Positions 1-10,179 are shown, numbered from the stretch's first letter. The stretch: DNA of 64,000 nucleotides from Salinisphaera sp. Q1T1-3 (GCF_003602005.1 NZ_QZWD01000004.1:62001-126000); one strand, 5' to 3'. Program-made: numbers and translations. Notes: generated by a model not told the origin, from the sequence alone.

Positions 1-1
1 G

Positions 2-550
2 TACCTGCTCCAGCTCGAGGACGAGCGTGGCGGCCAGGCCGATGACAGCGACGACAGCAGCACCGACAACAAGGTCATGGTCACCGAGGCCGATCTGCAG
101 CACATCGTGCTCAAGCCGAACACGATTCGCGACGAGGCCCGGACTCGCCAGCTCGCCCAGACGATCCGTCAACGCCTGTCCGCAGGCGACGATTTCTCGG
201 CCCTGGCGCGACAGTATTCCGATGATTCCGGCACCGCGAACCAGGGCGGCGACGTCGGCTGGATCCCGCTGAACCGTCTGGCCCCGAGCACGCGTCGCCA
301 GATCCAGGATCTGTCGGCCGGTGACGTCAGCCGGGTGTTCCAGTCCGGTAACAGCTACGAGATCGTCAAGGTCAACGGCAAGCGCCAGCGCGACGAGACA
401 CAAGAGGCCAAGCGCGACAAGATTCGTCAGACGCTCGGCAAGCAGCGTGCCGCCGAGCAGGGCAACCTCTGGCTACGCAAGCTGCGCGACGAGGCCTACG
501 TGGATATTCGCATGCCGGACTATCAGCCGACGCCCGGTTCCGACAGCTGA
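2..550 (+). CDS. surA: Periplasmic chaperone/peptidyl-prolyl isomerase SurA, C-terminal part (5' end outside window)
   Basis: Frame 2 is open from the left edge to the TGA at 548-550 and gives 182 residues, so the gene starts upstream of the window. The visible part holds the second parvulin (PpiC) domain: it runs from VTEADLQHIVLK through the conserved stretch FSALARQYSDDSGTANQGGD and ends near EIVKVNGKR. A charged C-terminal helix follows. An acidic, serine-rich linker (ADDSDDSSTDN) precedes the domain. SurA escorts outer-membrane proteins through the periplasm. The position directly before pdxA, rsmA and apaH is the classical surA-pdxA-rsmA order, which supports SurA over other parvulins. 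Confidence 0.93.
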   Translation, partial: YLLQLEDERGGQADDSDDSSTDNKVMVTEADLQHIVLKPNTIRDEARTRQLAQTIRQRLSAGDDFSALARQYSDDSGTANQGGDVGWIPLNRLAPSTRRQIQDLSAGDVSRVFQSGNSYEIVKVNGKRQRDETQEAKRDKIRQTLGKQRAAEQGNLWLRKLRDEAYVDIRMPDYQPTPGSDS

Positions 551-558
551 TCCCGGCC

Positions 559-1545
559 GTGCCGCGTTTATTACTGACGCCGGGCGAGCCGGCCGGCATC
601 GGCCCCGATCTGGCCGTGCGCATCGCCCAGAACGCGCATGATGTCGAACTCGTGGCCGTCGCCGATCCCGAGCTGCTGGCCGAGCGTGCCCGGGCGATCG
701 GTCTGCCACTGGTGATCGACACCGTCGACTATGCCGCCGCCCCACAGGCACAGGCGGCCGGGACGCTGCGCTGCGATCCGGTGGCGCTCGCGGCCCCGGC
801 CACGCCGGGCGTGCTCGAGCCGGCCAACGCCGATTATGTGCTGGCCACGCTCGATCGGGCGGTGGAACGGTGCCGAGCCGGCGCAGCGGCCGGGCTGGTC
901 ACCGGTCCGGTGCACAAGGCCGTGATCAACGATGCCGGCCATGTCTTCACCGGCCATACCGGTTATCTCGCGGCCCGCTGCGATGCCCCGCCGCCCGTCA
1001 TGATGCTGGCCACCGACACCGGGGATCTGCGCGTGGCGCTGGCGAGCGTCCATATCCCGTTGGCCGATGTGCCACGAGCGCTGGATATCGCCGGGCTCGG
1101 CACGATTCTCGACGTCATGCACGCCGGCCTGCGCGACCGCTTCGGTATCGCGCAGCCGCGTATTCTCGTCGCCGGGCTCAATCCCCATGCCGGTGAAGAC
1201 GGCTATCTGGGCCGCGAGGATATCGACATCATCGCGCCCGCGATCGACCAGGCCCGTCAGCGCGGCATAACGGCTCGGGGTCCGTTGCCGGCCGATACAC
1301 TGTTCACGCCCGACAACCTCGCCGAAGCGGACGCCGTACTCACGATGTATCACGACCAGGGCCTGCCCGTGATCAAGCACGCGGCCTTTTCGCGCACAGT
1401 AAACATCAGCCTCGGTCTGCCGATCGTGCGGACGTCGGTCGACCACGGCACGGCGCTGGCGCTGGCCGGCACTGACGCGGTGGACACCGGCAGCCTCGAA
1501 GCCGCGATTCGCGTGGCTTGCCGGATGATCACGCATGGCGCGTAA
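559..1545 (+). CDS. pdxA: 4-hydroxythreonine-4-phosphate dehydrogenase PdxA
   Basis: A protein of 328 residues, the usual PdxA length. It oxidises 4-phosphohydroxy-L-threonine with NAD in the DXP-dependent pyridoxal phosphate pathway. The N-terminal TPGEPAGIGPD signature is present. The three metal-binding histidines fall at about 165 (SVHIP), 210 (LNPHAGEDG) and 265 (MYHDQG), matching the E. coli spacing. The start is GTG at 559, eight bases after the surA stop; this is the first in-frame start that keeps the conserved N-terminus. The 3' end overlaps rsmA by 11 bases, so the two are probably translated from one message with surA. Confidence 0.95.
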   Translation: MPRLLLTPGEPAGIGPDLAVRIAQNAHDVELVAVADPELLAERARAIGLPLVIDTVDYAAAPQAQAAGTLRCDPVALAAPATPGVLEPANADYVLATLDRAVERCRAGAAAGLVTGPVHKAVINDAGHVFTGHTGYLAARCDAPPPVMMLATDTGDLRVALASVHIPLADVPRALDIAGLGTILDVMHAGLRDRFGIAQPRILVAGLNPHAGEDGYLGREDIDIIAPAIDQARQRGITARGPLPADTLFTPDNLAEADAVLTMYHDQGLPVIKHAAFSRTVNISLGLPIVRTSVDHGTALALAGTDAVDTGSLEAAIRVACRMITHGA

Positions 1546-2311
1546 ACGCTTCGGCCAGCACTTTCTGCATGAGCGCGGCGTCATCGATCGTATCCTTTCG
1601 GCGATCGCCCCGGCGCCCGATGACCACGTCGTCGAGATCGGGCCCGGCCAGGGCGCGCTGACGACACCGCTTCGCGCATGTCTGGACAGGCTTGAGGTCA
1701 TCGAGATCGATCGCGACCTGATTGCCGAGCTGGAACAACGCGCCGCGCAGGATCCGGGGTTATCAGTGATCGCCGGCGATGCGCTGACCGTCGACTACGC
1801 GGCACTGGCCGAGGCGGCTGGCCGGCCGATCCGGCTGGTCGGCAACCTGCCCTACAATATTTCGTCGCCGCTACTGTTTGCCCTGCTCGAAAGCGCGGCG
1901 CCGATCCGCGACATGCATTTCATGTTGCAGAAGGAAGTGGTCGATCGCATGACCGCCAGCCCGGGCAGCCGTGATTACGGCCGGCTGTCCGTCGCACTGG
2001 CCGCCCGGGCCAAGGCGACCGCGTTGTTCGACGTCGGCCCGGGCGCTTTTCGCCCGCCGCCGCGCGTCATGTCGTCCGTGGTGCGCGTCGTGCCACAGAC
2101 CCCGACGTTCGAGATCGTTGATCTGTCGGCTTTCGACCGCGTGATTTCGGCCGCCTTCAACCAACGCCGCAAGGTGTTGCGCAACGGCTTGAAAGGCCTG
2201 CTCACGCCGGAAGAGATCGAAGCCTGCGACGTGGCCCCGACCGAACGTCCCGAACAGGTCTCGCCTGCCGCATTCGCCCGACTGTCGAATGCACTCGCCG
2301 CCGGGGACTGA
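1535..2311 (+). CDS. rsmA: 16S rRNA dimethyladenosine transferase RsmA (KsgA)
   Basis: A protein of 258 residues that dimethylates two adjacent adenosines near the 3' end of 16S rRNA during 30S maturation, using SAM. It starts with the family hallmark ARKRFGQHFL. The SAM-binding motif VVEIGPGQGALT lies at about residues 32-43 and the catalytic NLPYNISSPL motif at about 104-113. The C-terminal NQRRKVLRN segment is typical. The ATG lies inside the end of pdxA, and the gene end overlaps the next membrane-protein gene by 23 bases, which indicates one transcription unit. Confidence 0.96.
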   Translation: MARKRFGQHFLHERGVIDRILSAIAPAPDDHVVEIGPGQGALTTPLRACLDRLEVIEIDRDLIAELEQRAAQDPGLSVIAGDALTVDYAALAEAAGRPIRLVGNLPYNISSPLLFALLESAAPIRDMHFMLQKEVVDRMTASPGSRDYGRLSVALAARAKATALFDVGPGAFRPPPRVMSSVVRVVPQTPTFEIVDLSAFDRVISAAFNQRRKVLRNGLKGLLTPEEIEACDVAPTERPEQVSPAAFARLSNALAAGD

Positions 2312-3812
2312 GCGCGCGGCCGACCCGCGACGCGGCCTCGCGTACACCGTCGGTCTGTGCTGTGCCGGCCTCGCGGCGCTCGGTTTCTGGCTGTTCTGCA
2401 ATCACATGCGCCAGGGGGCGATCACCGCCGACTGGCCCTGGCTGTATCGCGCCGGCCAGTCGCTCTGGCAGCACGGCCTGCCACATCACGACACGATGTC
2501 CTGGACGTTTCCCGCCCGGCCCTGGGTTGTCTATCAATGGCTGTTCGAAGCCGTTGCCGCGCCGGTCTATGGGCTGCTCGGCGCGACCCTGAGCGTCTAT
2601 GCGCTCTGTCTTGTCGGGCTCGGCATGTATGCCGTCGGGCCCGCCTGGTACTTGGCCCGACGCGGCGTGCCGTACTGGCTTACACTGGCCATCGGCGGCG
2701 CGACGCTGATCCCCGTCAGCGTCAATCTGGGGCTACGGCCGATGTTGGCCAGCAATCTGGCCCTGCTGGCGCAATGGGTCGTCATCGAGCGGCTGCGTGC
2801 CGGCCGACTCGGGGCCTGGCCGGCGGCCGGCGCGCTGGCCCTCATCTACGCGATCTGGGCCAACAGCCATCTCGGCTTCACCCTCGGCCTGACCTCTCTG
2901 GCTCTGTTTTTCGCCGCCGATCTGATCGAACACGGACGAACGAGCCGCCCAGCCACCTGCACGTCGCGGCGCCGCCTCTGCACGCGTTATCTCGGTCTGG
3001 CCAGTGCGGCCGTACTCGCCACGGGCTGCAACCCCTACGGCTGGTCGCTGTATCGCTATATCGTCGACCTGTCGCTCAAGACCGAGATGAACGCCCATAT
3101 CCATGAGCTGATGCCACCCCGGCTGGACAACGGCTACATGATTGTCGGGCTCCTCCTGATCGCGCTGTATCTCGTCTGCCTGATCATCCAGCGGCGGCGT
3201 ATCGCCTGGGCCGGCGTTCTCCATGTCGCCCTGTTCACGATCATGACGATCGACGCGCTTCGATTCGTGATCTGGGCTGGCCTGTTCTATGCTCTGGCGG
3301 CCCCGCCGGTGATCGCCGCTGCACTGGCTCGCATGAGTGGCGGCCGTATCGCCGCTACGGGACCGACCACCCGCCCGTGGCGATACGTCTGGCTGCCGGG
3401 CCTCGTCGGCGCGCTGCTGATCACCAGCCCGGGCAGCGGCGCGACAGCCGGCCCGGTCCAGATGGCTGGTTGTCGCGCGATGACAGACGGCATCCGATAT
3501 CTCGATCACCATCTGCCGCCCGATGCGCACTGGTTCTCCAGCGAGAAGGTGGGCAGCTGCACGCATCTCGTCGCCCCGAAGCGGCGTGTCTTCATCGATA
3601 CGCGTTTCGACATGTATCCCGAAACCTTCGTACTGGCCTGGTTCCGCGCCTATCAATACCGGGACGGCTGGCAGGCCCTGTTCGAGCGCTGGGACATCGA
3701 GGCCGCGCTGCTCGCCGACAACGCGCCACTCACGCCGGTACTGACCGATGATGTGCATTACCGTCGCCGCGCGGTCGGCAACCACATGTTGCTGTTCGAA
3801 AGGCAGCACTGA
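2289..3812 (+). CDS. Polytopic membrane protein, GT-C/ArnT-like glycosyltransferase candidate
   Basis: A protein of 507 residues with about ten hydrophobic segments, the first at residues 17-38. After it comes a loop with the pattern HHDTMSWTFPARPW followed by YQWLFE. Loops of this type (acidic residue after the first membrane segment, then W-L-F/E) are seen in GT-C fold enzymes that move sugars from polyprenyl phosphates, so that is the best guess; the donor and acceptor cannot be read from the sequence. The soluble C-terminus (about 385-507) contains RRVFIDTRFDMYP. The ATG lies within rsmA, and the gene sits where many gammaproteobacteria carry apaG. It could be a membrane protein of unknown function instead. 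Confidence 0.6.
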   Translation: MHSPPGTERAADPRRGLAYTVGLCCAGLAALGFWLFCNHMRQGAITADWPWLYRAGQSLWQHGLPHHDTMSWTFPARPWVVYQWLFEAVAAPVYGLLGATLSVYALCLVGLGMYAVGPAWYLARRGVPYWLTLAIGGATLIPVSVNLGLRPMLASNLALLAQWVVIERLRAGRLGAWPAAGALALIYAIWANSHLGFTLGLTSLALFFAADLIEHGRTSRPATCTSRRRLCTRYLGLASAAVLATGCNPYGWSLYRYIVDLSLKTEMNAHIHELMPPRLDNGYMIVGLLLIALYLVCLIIQRRRIAWAGVLHVALFTIMTIDALRFVIWAGLFYALAAPPVIAAALARMSGGRIAATGPTTRPWRYVWLPGLVGALLITSPGSGATAGPVQMAGCRAMTDGIRYLDHHLPPDAHWFSSEKVGSCTHLVAPKRRVFIDTRFDMYPETFVLAWFRAYQYRDGWQALFERWDIEAALLADNAPLTPVLTDDVHYRRRAVGNHMLLFERQH

Positions 3813-4081
3813 GGCACGCCCGAGCCTGGCACGCGCGCGCAAGGCGATCGTGGCCATATCTCCCGGTCTGGCGCCCGCATCGCGCCCTCGCATAAGCCTT
3901 ACTTGCCCATCGCACGCATCGCGCGACCATCCCCCGGCGCCGCCCGACAGCTCACGGGCCGAGATACGCGGCACCGAGCGAAACCGATCGGGACGCACAT
4001 GATGCACGCCGCGCCCTGGTCGTGCGCGTCGCCCACCGGCACACTGTTGGGCTTCGACAACCACGGCTTCGGGATCACGAA

Positions 4082-4909
4082 TTGGCCACTTACGCCATCG
4101 GCGATATTCACGGCGCACGCGCCACACTCGAGGCGCTGCTCGACAAACTGGCCGCGCGCGGCCCGATCGATGCACTCTGGTTCGTCGGCGATCTGGTCAA
4201 TCGCGGCCCGGATTCGGCCGGCGTCATCCGACGTATCCGAGCGCTCGGCGACCGGGCGATCACCGTCCTCGGCAACCATGACCTCGCTCTGTTGGCACTC
4301 GCCCAGCGCCCTGACCCCAAGCAAAAGGCCAACCGGAGCCTGCACGATCTTCTCGATGCACCGGATCGTGATGATCTGCTCGACTGGCTCCGGCATCGCC
4401 CACTCACGCATCACGATGCGACGCTCGGGTGGACAATGGTCCATGCCGGGTTTGCCCCCGAATGGGATCTCGCGGCCGCGCATGCCGGCGCACGTGAGCT
4501 CGAAACCGTCCTGCGCAGTCGCGATCACGCGCGATTTCTGCAGTCCCTGTTCGGCGATACACCAGCGCAGTGGTCCGATGATCTCACCGGCGACGCGCGT
4601 CTGCGCTTCATCGCCAATGCCCTGACCCGGATACGGTTCGTCGATGCCGAAGGCCGACTCGACATGAAGTACAAGAAGACGATCGCCGGGGCACCCGACG
4701 GGCTACTGCCCTGGTTTCAGATACCAACACGACGCAGCGCCGGCACCCCGCTGGTCTTCGGTCACTGGTCCGCACTCGAAGACGTCGCGTGGCCGACCGA
4801 ACAGGTCTACGGCATCGATACCGGCGCCGCCTGGGGCGGCCAACTCACGGCCCTGCAGCTCGATGCGCCCCCCGAGGCCGATCGACTCATTCAGGTCGAT
4901 AGCGCCTGA
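4082..4909 (+). CDS. apaH: Symmetrical bis(5'-nucleosyl)-tetraphosphatase ApaH
   Basis: Hydrolyses Ap4A to two ADP and limits alarmone build-up and Np4A capping of RNA. The metallophosphoesterase motifs are clear: GDIHG near the start, GDLVNRGPDS, and LGNHDL. I place the start at TTG 4082, giving MATYAIGDIHG and 275 residues. This matches the conserved ApaH N-terminus, whereas a GTG 60 bases upstream would add a basic tail with no family counterpart. No strong Shine-Dalgarno site precedes the TTG. The gene is separated from the upstream membrane-protein gene by about 270 bases that hold no gene I can support, and it is followed by a terminator. Confidence 0.92.
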   Translation: MATYAIGDIHGARATLEALLDKLAARGPIDALWFVGDLVNRGPDSAGVIRRIRALGDRAITVLGNHDLALLALAQRPDPKQKANRSLHDLLDAPDRDDLLDWLRHRPLTHHDATLGWTMVHAGFAPEWDLAAAHAGARELETVLRSRDHARFLQSLFGDTPAQWSDDLTGDARLRFIANALTRIRFVDAEGRLDMKYKKTIAGAPDGLLPWFQIPTRRSAGTPLVFGHWSALEDVAWPTEQVYGIDTGAAWGGQLTALQLDAPPEADRLIQVDSA

Positions 4910-4950
4910 CCCCGACCCGCGATACTGCCCGCGGCCGGAATCCAGGCATA

Positions 4951-4979
4951 AAAAAAGCCGGCCCAAAGGCCGGCTTTTT
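4951..4979. terminator. Bidirectional rho-independent terminator between apaH and rplQ
   Basis: A stem AAAAAGCCGGCC / GGCCGGCTTTTT with the four-base loop CAAA has A and T tracts on both sides, so it works in both directions. It lies 41 bases after apaH (+) and 26 bases after the rplQ stop (-), ending both converging transcripts. Confidence 0.9.
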
Positions 4980-5005
4980 CAGAACATCGCACGGCTGGGC
5001 GATGA

Positions 5006-5389
5006 TCAGTCGTCGTCTTCCATCTCGGGCTGCGGGCGATCCACGAGCTCGACGAAAGCCATCGGCGCATTGTCACCGGGACGATAGCCGCACTTGAGAA
5101 TGCGCAGATAGCCGCCCGGACGCGTGGCATAACGCTGTCCCAGCTCGCCGAACAGCTTGCCGACCGCTTCCTTGTCGCGCAGGCGCGAGAAAGCCAGACG
5201 CCGGTTGGCCACGCTGTCTTCCTTGGACAGCGTGATCAGCGGCTCGGCATGCCGACGCAGTTCCTTGGCGCGCGGCAGCGTGGTACGGATCAGCTCTTCC
5301 TTGAACAGGGAAGCCGACAGGTTTTTCAGCATGGCAGCGCGATGCGAGGACTCACGCCCCAGATTGCTGCCGCTCTTGCGATGACGCAT
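5006..5389 (-). CDS. rplQ: 50S ribosomal protein L17
   Basis: 127 residues beginning [17 protein letters not shown], the standard bacterial L17 N-terminus, with a short acidic tail (QPEMEDDD). Last gene of the alpha operon, 46 bases after rpoA and followed by the shared terminator. L17 binds near the peptide exit tunnel of the 50S subunit. Confidence 0.97.
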   Translation of the reverse strand: MRHRKSGSNLGRESSHRAAMLKNLSASLFKEELIRTTLPRAKELRRHAEPLITLSKEDSVANRRLAFSRLRDKEAVGKLFGELGQRYATRPGGYLRILKCGYRPGDNAPMAFVELVDRPQPEMEDDD

Positions 5390-5435
5390 AACGTAAATTC
5401 CTTGGCGGTCGAGAGCTCAGACGCGAGACGCGGTC

Positions 5436-6422
5436 TCAGGCCTTCTCCAGTTCGGCCGGCGGCCAGTTCTCAAGCGTCATGCCGAGCTTGAGGTTGTGTT
5501 CGGCGAGCACTTCACTGATCTCGGTCAGCGACTTCTTGCCGAGGTTCGGCGTACGCATCAGCTCGGTTTCAGTGCGCTGGACAAGATCGCCGACGTAATG
5601 GATGTCCTCGGCCTTCAGGCAGTTCGTCGACCGCACCGTCAGCTCGAGATCCTCGATCGGCTTGAGCAGGGTCGGGTCAACCTTGCCGGCTTCCTTCTTG
5701 CGCGAGGCCTCTTCCCGGGCTTCCAGATCGACGAAGACCGAAAGTTGGTCATACAGCGTGGCAGCAGCCGTTCGCACGGCGTCCTGCGGCTCGACACTGC
5801 CGTTGGTCTCGATATCGAGAATCAGCTTGTCGAGGTCCGTACGCTGTTCGACACGCGCTCGGTCGACCGAATAACTCACGCGACGAATGGGGCTGAAGGA
5901 CGCATCCAGACGCAGCGCGCCAATCTCGGAACCGCCGGTATCCTCTTCGCCAGGCTCGGACTTGCTCTGCGCCGCCTGATAGCCACGACCCTTGCGCACT
6001 TTCATGCTCATGCGCAGTTCGCCCGTGGTCAGATGCGCGATCACCAGATCCGGATTGACGATTTCGACGTCGTCGCCGGTGGTGATATCGGCGGCCGTGA
6101 CGGCGCCGGCACCCGACTTGTGCAGATGAAGCTCGGCTTCATCGCGGTCGTTCATGCGCACGGCGACGTTCTTGAGATTCAGCAGGACGTCGATGACATC
6201 TTCCTGCATGCCGTCGACCGTGGTGTACTCGTGCAGCACGCCATCGATCGACACTTCGGTGATGGCCGCGCCCGGGATCGACGACAGGAGGATGCGACGA
6301 ATCGCATTGCCAAGCGTATGCCCGTAGCCGCGTTCCAGCGGCTCCAGGGAGATCTTGGCACGCCGATCGCTGATGCGCTCAACCTCGACGAGGCGCGGCT
6401 TCAGCAATTCATTGGACTGCAT
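5436..6422 (-). CDS. rpoA: DNA-directed RNA polymerase subunit alpha
   Basis: 328 residues. The N-terminal assembly domain carries [20 protein letters not shown], and the C-terminal domain (about 245-328) carries [19 protein letters not shown], which contacts UP elements and activators. I choose ATG 6422 ([10 protein letters not shown]) over the in-frame TTG two codons upstream because GAGAGG sits nine bases ahead of it and the E. coli protein begins equivalently. Fourth gene of rpsM-rpsK-rpsD-rpoA-rplQ. Confidence 0.97.
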   Translation of the reverse strand: MQSNELLKPRLVEVERISDRRAKISLEPLERGYGHTLGNAIRRILLSSIPGAAITEVSIDGVLHEYTTVDGMQEDVIDVLLNLKNVAVRMNDRDEAELHLHKSGAGAVTAADITTGDDVEIVNPDLVIAHLTTGELRMSMKVRKGRGYQAAQSKSEPGEEDTGGSEIGALRLDASFSPIRRVSYSVDRARVEQRTDLDKLILDIETNGSVEPQDAVRTAAATLYDQLSVFVDLEAREEASRKKEAGKVDPTLLKPIEDLELTVRSTNCLKAEDIHYVGDLVQRTETELMRTPNLGKKSLTEISEVLAEHNLKLGMTLENWPPAELEKA

Positions 6423-6461
6423 ATGCAAATACCTCTCGCTGCCAGCGCAGCACAGGCCTGA

Positions 6462-7085
6462 TTACTTGGAATAGAGCTCGACAACGAGGTTTTCGTTGAT
6501 GTCGGGCAAGACCTGGTCGCGATCGGGAATGGACTTGTAAGTGCCCTTCAGGCCCTTCTCATCCACTTCAACCCAGTCCGCCAGTCCGAGCTGCGAGGCG
6601 ACTGCGAGCGACTCGACAATACGGGACTGATTCTTGGCGCGATTGCGAATCGACACCACGTCGCCGGCCTTGACCTGATACGACGGGATGTTGACCGGGT
6701 AATCGTTGACCGCAACAGCCTTGTGATTGACCAGCTGGCGCGCCTCGGCGCGCGTCGCGGCAAAGCCCATGCGATAGACGACGTTGTCCAGACGCGACTC
6801 GAGCAGCTGGAGAAGCAGCGCGCCCGTGGCGCCCTTCTGGCCCGCAGCCTTCTTGTAATAGTTGCTGAACTGCCGTTCGAGCACGCCGTACATGTGCCGC
6901 AGCTTCTGCTTTTCGCGCAGCTGCAACGCATAATCGGACAGACGCTGACGACGCTGGGCGCCCTGTGCACCCGGCGGCGTGTCGATCTTGCACTTGCCCT
7001 CGAGCGAACGACCGCGTCCCTTCAGGAACAGATCGGTGCCGGCACGACGGGAAAGCTTGCACTTGGGACCAGTGTACTTCGCCAT
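6462..7085 (-). CDS. rpsD: 30S ribosomal protein S4
   Basis: 207 residues, beginning [19 protein letters not shown], with an S4 RNA-binding domain in the middle ([20 protein letters not shown]). S4 is a primary 16S rRNA binder. In E. coli it represses its own alpha operon by binding the rpsM leader, so the leader at 7910-7982 is the place to look for the same control here. Confidence 0.97.
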   Translation of the reverse strand: MAKYTGPKCKLSRRAGTDLFLKGRGRSLEGKCKIDTPPGAQGAQRRQRLSDYALQLREKQKLRHMYGVLERQFSNYYKKAAGQKGATGALLLQLLESRLDNVVYRMGFAATRAEARQLVNHKAVAVNDYPVNIPSYQVKAGDVVSIRNRAKNQSRIVESLAVASQLGLADWVEVDEKGLKGTYKSIPDRDQVLPDINENLVVELYSK

Positions 7086-7109
7086 GATCTAAAACCTTTG
7101 GTGCGAGCG

Positions 7110-7514
7110 TTAAACGCGACGCTTTTTGGGCGGGCGACAGCCGTTATGCGGGATCGGCGTCACATCGATGATGCTCGTGACCTTGAAGCCGGCGCCGTTG
7201 AGCGAACGAACCGCTGCCTCACGGCCCGGGCCGGGACCCTTGACCCGCACCTCGAGATTCTTCACGCCATACTGCGACGCCCCTTCACCGGCACGCTCGG
7301 CAGCGACCTGCGCGGCAAAGGGCGTGCTCTTGCGCGAGCCCTTGAAACCACAGGTGCCGGAGGTGCACCAGGACAGGACATTGCCCTGCCGGTCCGAAAT
7401 GGTGATGATGGTGTTGTTGAACGTCGCATAGACGAACGCAATGCCATCAGTGACGTTGCGACGAGCCCGCGCCTTGCGGCTGCGGCTGCTCGACGTGGAG
7501 GTACCTGTCGCCAT
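7110..7514 (-). CDS. rpsK: 30S ribosomal protein S11
   Basis: 134 residues with the S11 signatures [15 protein letters not shown] and [17 protein letters not shown], ending [13 protein letters not shown]. It forms part of the 30S platform. The basic, serine-rich N-terminal tail is slightly longer than average. It sits between rpsM and rpsD in the alpha operon with short spacers. Confidence 0.97.
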   Translation of the reverse strand: MATGTSTSSSRSRKARARRNVTDGIAFVYATFNNTIITISDRQGNVLSWCTSGTCGFKGSRKSTPFAAQVAAERAGEGASQYGVKNLEVRVKGPGPGREAAVRSLNGAGFKVTSIIDVTPIPHNGCRPPKKRRV

Positions 7515-7552
7515 AAATCTTGCCTACTCTGTAAATCGACGCGAAGCCGCGA

Positions 7553-7909
7553 CTAGCGGCGAATCGGACGACGCGGACCCTTGCGGGTGCGCGAATTGGT
7601 CTTGGTACGCTGACCACGCACCGGCAGACCGCGACGATGACGCACGCCGCGGTAGCAGCCGAGGTCCATCAGACGCTTGATGTTCATGGAAACTTCGCGA
7701 CGCAGATCACCTTCAATGGTGTACTGCTGCACCTGAGCACGCAGCGACTCGACTTCGCCCTCGGTCAGATCGCGGATCTTCGTGTCCACCGCGACGCCGG
7801 CTTCCGCGCAAATCTGCTTCGCGCGAGTATGCCCGACGCCATAAAGCGACGTCAGAGCGATCGATGCGTGCTTGTTGATCGGGAGATTGACTCCAGCGAT
7901 ACGCGCCAT
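7553..7909 (-). CDS. rpsM: 30S ribosomal protein S13
   Basis: 118 residues beginning [19 protein letters not shown] and containing [19 protein letters not shown], typical of S13. S13 contacts the 50S central protuberance. It is the first gene of the alpha operon; a promoter lies at 7983-8011 and a leader of about 70 bases precedes the ATG. Confidence 0.97.
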   Translation of the reverse strand: MARIAGVNLPINKHASIALTSLYGVGHTRAKQICAEAGVAVDTKIRDLTEGEVESLRAQVQQYTIEGDLRREVSMNIKRLMDLGCYRGVRHRRGLPVRGQRTKTNSRTRKGPRRPIRR

Positions 7910-7982
7910 TTAATTGTACTCCCAGCTCGCGGAAGGCTCAGGTGCGGCTTGATGAACACGCACTTGGCCGGAAAAGCCCGCC

Positions 7983-8011
7983 AATATAACTGAAATGGAT
8001 GTGTTTGACAA
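7983..8011 (-). promoter_or_regulatory. Sigma70-type promoter of the alpha operon (rpsM-rpsK-rpsD-rpoA-rplQ)
   Basis: On the minus strand TTGTCA (8011-8006) is followed after 17 bases by TATATT (7988-7983). It lies between rpmJ and rpsM, and the ATG of rpsM is about 74 bases downstream of the -10. The leader can form GTGCG...CGCAC, a candidate part of an S4-responsive structure. Confidence 0.75.
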
Positions 8012-8022
8012 TGCCGAGCGGA

Positions 8023-8139
8023 TCAGCCCTGGCGCTGCTTGTGCCGGGGATCCGTGGAGCAGATCACCATCACCGCACCGTTGCGGCGAATGATCTTGCA
8101 ATTACGGCAGATCTTTTTAACCGAAGCTCTGACTTTCAT
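8023..8139 (-). CDS. rpmJ: 50S ribosomal protein L36
   Basis: A 38-residue [23 protein letters not shown], then [18 protein letters not shown]. The three cysteines and one histidine of the zinc-binding (C+) form of L36 are present. It is the last gene of the spc block, 68 bases downstream of secY, and is followed by the alpha-operon promoter. It is easily missed because of its size. Confidence 0.97.
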   Translation of the reverse strand: MKVRASVKKICRNCKIIRRNGAVMVICSTDPRHKQRQG

Positions 8140-8207
8140 CTCAAATCCTCTGCTCTGACCGAGCTCGTCTCGGATGCGGTCGCGGGTTCACGACGGGATG
8201 CAGCGCG

Positions 8208-9557
8208 TTAGCGCAGCATCCCGGCATTGCCACCGGCCTTGAGGTTGTTCTTGCGCATCAAGCCTTCGTATTGATGCGACATCATATGCGCCTGCAGCTG
8301 CGCCATGAAATCCATGACGACCACCACGATGATCAGCAGTGACGTCCCGCCGAAATAGAACGGTACGTTGTACTTCAGGATCAACAGTTCGGGCAGCAGA
8401 CAGACCAGGGTCACGTACACCGCGCCGGCAACCGTCAGACGCGTCAACACCGTGTCGATGTATTTCGCGGTCTGGATACCGGGCCTGACCCCCGGAATGA
8501 ACGCACCGGACTTCTTCAGGTTTTCCGCCGTCTCGCGCGAGTCGAAGACCAGCGCGGTATAGAAGAAACAGAAGAACATGATCATTCCGGAATAGAACAG
8601 CACGTATAACGGCTGTCCCGGCGCGATTGCGTTGGACACCCAGTTCGCGACCGAGCCGCCCTCACCCAAAAACCGGATCACAGTTGCCGGGAAGAGGATG
8701 ATGCTCGAGGCGAAGATCGGCGGAATCACACCGGCCATGTTGAGCTTCAACGGCAGATGCTGCGTCTGTGCAGCGTACATCCGCCGACCACGTTGCCGCT
8801 GTGCGTGATGAACGGGAATACGACGCTGTGCACGCTCGACGAATACCACGAACGCCAGCACCGCCAGGGCACCCACGAACAACGCCACCACGAAGAAGAA
8901 GCTCAACTCACCGGTACGTACCAGATCCAGCGTCCCGCCGATCGCCGAGGGCAGACCGGCCACGATCGCCGAGAAGATCAGCATCGAAATACCGTTACCG
9001 ATACCGCGCTCGGTCACCTGCTCGCCCAGCCACATCAAGAACAGCGCGCCCGTCGTGAGCGTGATCGCCGTCGTGAAGATGAACTGGAATTCGGTCACAC
9101 CATTCTGGGCAATGCCCTGGTTCCATAGTGCGATGCCGGTCCCGATCGATTGGAAACCCGCCAGAAAGACGGTTCCATAACGCGTGTACTGCGTGATCTT
9201 GCGACGCCCGGCCTCACCCTCTTTCTTCAGTTCCTTCAGCGACGGAATCGTCGCCGTCAGCAACTGCATGATGATCGAGGCCGAAATATAAGGCATGACG
9301 CCGAGCGCAAAGATCGACAGGCGCTTGAGCGCACCGCCGGTGAACATCACGCCGACGTCCAGAATCGTGCCCGACTGCTGCTGGAACAACTGTGCCAGCT
9401 GCGCCGGATCGATACCCGGCACCGGAATGAAACTGCCGATGCGGAACACCACGAGCGCACCGAGCAGGAACATCAGGCGCTGACGGATTTCCGTCAGATT
9501 ACCGCCTGCGCCACCTGCCATGCCGCCCTGGCTCGCGTTGTTGCCTCGTTTGGCCAT
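8208..9557 (-). CDS. secY: Preprotein translocase subunit SecY
   Basis: 449 residues with ten hydrophobic segments. It begins with a glycine-rich tail, then [20 protein letters not shown] and the plug region [17 protein letters not shown]; the cytoplasmic loop [19 protein letters not shown] is also present. It forms the protein-conducting channel with SecE (34978-35352 here) and SecG. As in E. coli it is co-transcribed with the spc ribosomal genes, three bases after rplO. Confidence 0.97.
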   Translation of the reverse strand: MAKRGNNASQGGMAGGAGGNLTEIRQRLMFLLGALVVFRIGSFIPVPGIDPAQLAQLFQQQSGTILDVGVMFTGGALKRLSIFALGVMPYISASIIMQLLTATIPSLKELKKEGEAGRRKITQYTRYGTVFLAGFQSIGTGIALWNQGIAQNGVTEFQFIFTTAITLTTGALFLMWLGEQVTERGIGNGISMLIFSAIVAGLPSAIGGTLDLVRTGELSFFFVVALFVGALAVLAFVVFVERAQRRIPVHHAQRQRGRRMYAAQTQHLPLKLNMAGVIPPIFASSIILFPATVIRFLGEGGSVANWVSNAIAPGQPLYVLFYSGMIMFFCFFYTALVFDSRETAENLKKSGAFIPGVRPGIQTAKYIDTVLTRLTVAGAVYVTLVCLLPELLILKYNVPFYFGGTSLLIIVVVVMDFMAQLQAHMMSHQYEGLMRKNNLKAGGNAGMLR

Positions 9558-9560
9558 GAC

Positions 9561-9992
9561 TTACTCTGCGACCGAGCCGCCTGCCGCTTCAATCGCCTGA
9601 CGCGCACCGGCTGTCGCCGCGACGCCGCTCAGGTTGACCGCGCTCGTGATCTCACCGGTCTTGACGACCTTCGCACGTCGCGCCAGACGCGATACCAGCC
9701 CGGCCTGCTTGAGTGCTGCGAGATCAACGTCGCCGGAGAGCTTGCTCAGGCTGTCGAGACGCACTTCGGCGACCTTGGCGGCCTCAGCCGAATGAAAGCC
9801 ACGCTTGGGAATACGGCGCTGCAGCGGCATCTGACCGCCTTCGAAACCGGTCTTCTTGTAACCACCGCTACGCGAGTGCTGCCCCTTGTGGCCGCGGCCG
9901 GCCGTCTTGCCCAGATCGGAGCCGGCACCGCGCCCGACGCGCTTGGCAGTCTGGCGGGAACCGTCGGTGTAATGAAGATCGTTGAGCTTCAT
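9561..9992 (-). CDS. rplO: 50S ribosomal protein L15
   Basis: 143 residues with the L15 motif [20 protein letters not shown] near the N-terminus and [13 protein letters not shown] after it. It is a 50S assembly protein. It is directly followed by secY and preceded by rpmD with a one-base gap. Confidence 0.97.
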   Translation of the reverse strand: MKLNDLHYTDGSRQTAKRVGRGAGSDLGKTAGRGHKGQHSRSGGYKKTGFEGGQMPLQRRIPKRGFHSAEAAKVAEVRLDSLSKLSGDVDLAALKQAGLVSRLARRAKVVKTGEITSAVNLSGVAATAGARQAIEAAGGSVAE

Positions 9993-9993
9993 T

Positions 9994-10179
9994 TCAAACC
10001 TCCTGGACCACGAGCATATCCGCGACCTTGTTGATCATGCCGCGGTTCTCGGGGGTGTCGGTCACTTCGACCGAATGATGAAGCCGACGCAGGCCGAGGC
10101 CGCGGACGCAGGCGCGGTGACGCGCCACACGACCGATCGGGCTCTTGACCAGCGTTACCTTGATACGCTTATCTGCCAT
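9994..10179 (-). CDS. rpmD: 50S ribosomal protein L30
   Basis: 61 residues, [17 protein letters not shown]..., the short bacterial L30 with the single conserved fold. Located between rpsE and rplO as in the standard spc operon. Confidence 0.96.
   Translation of the reverse strand: MADKRIKVTLVKSPIGRVARHRACVRGLGLRRLHHSVEVTDTPENRGMINKVADMLVVQEV

Noticed and set aside
3899-4528. 209-codon ORF on the minus strand in the gap before apaH
   Set aside because: More than two thirds of it overlaps apaH in antisense and it has no recognisable motif.
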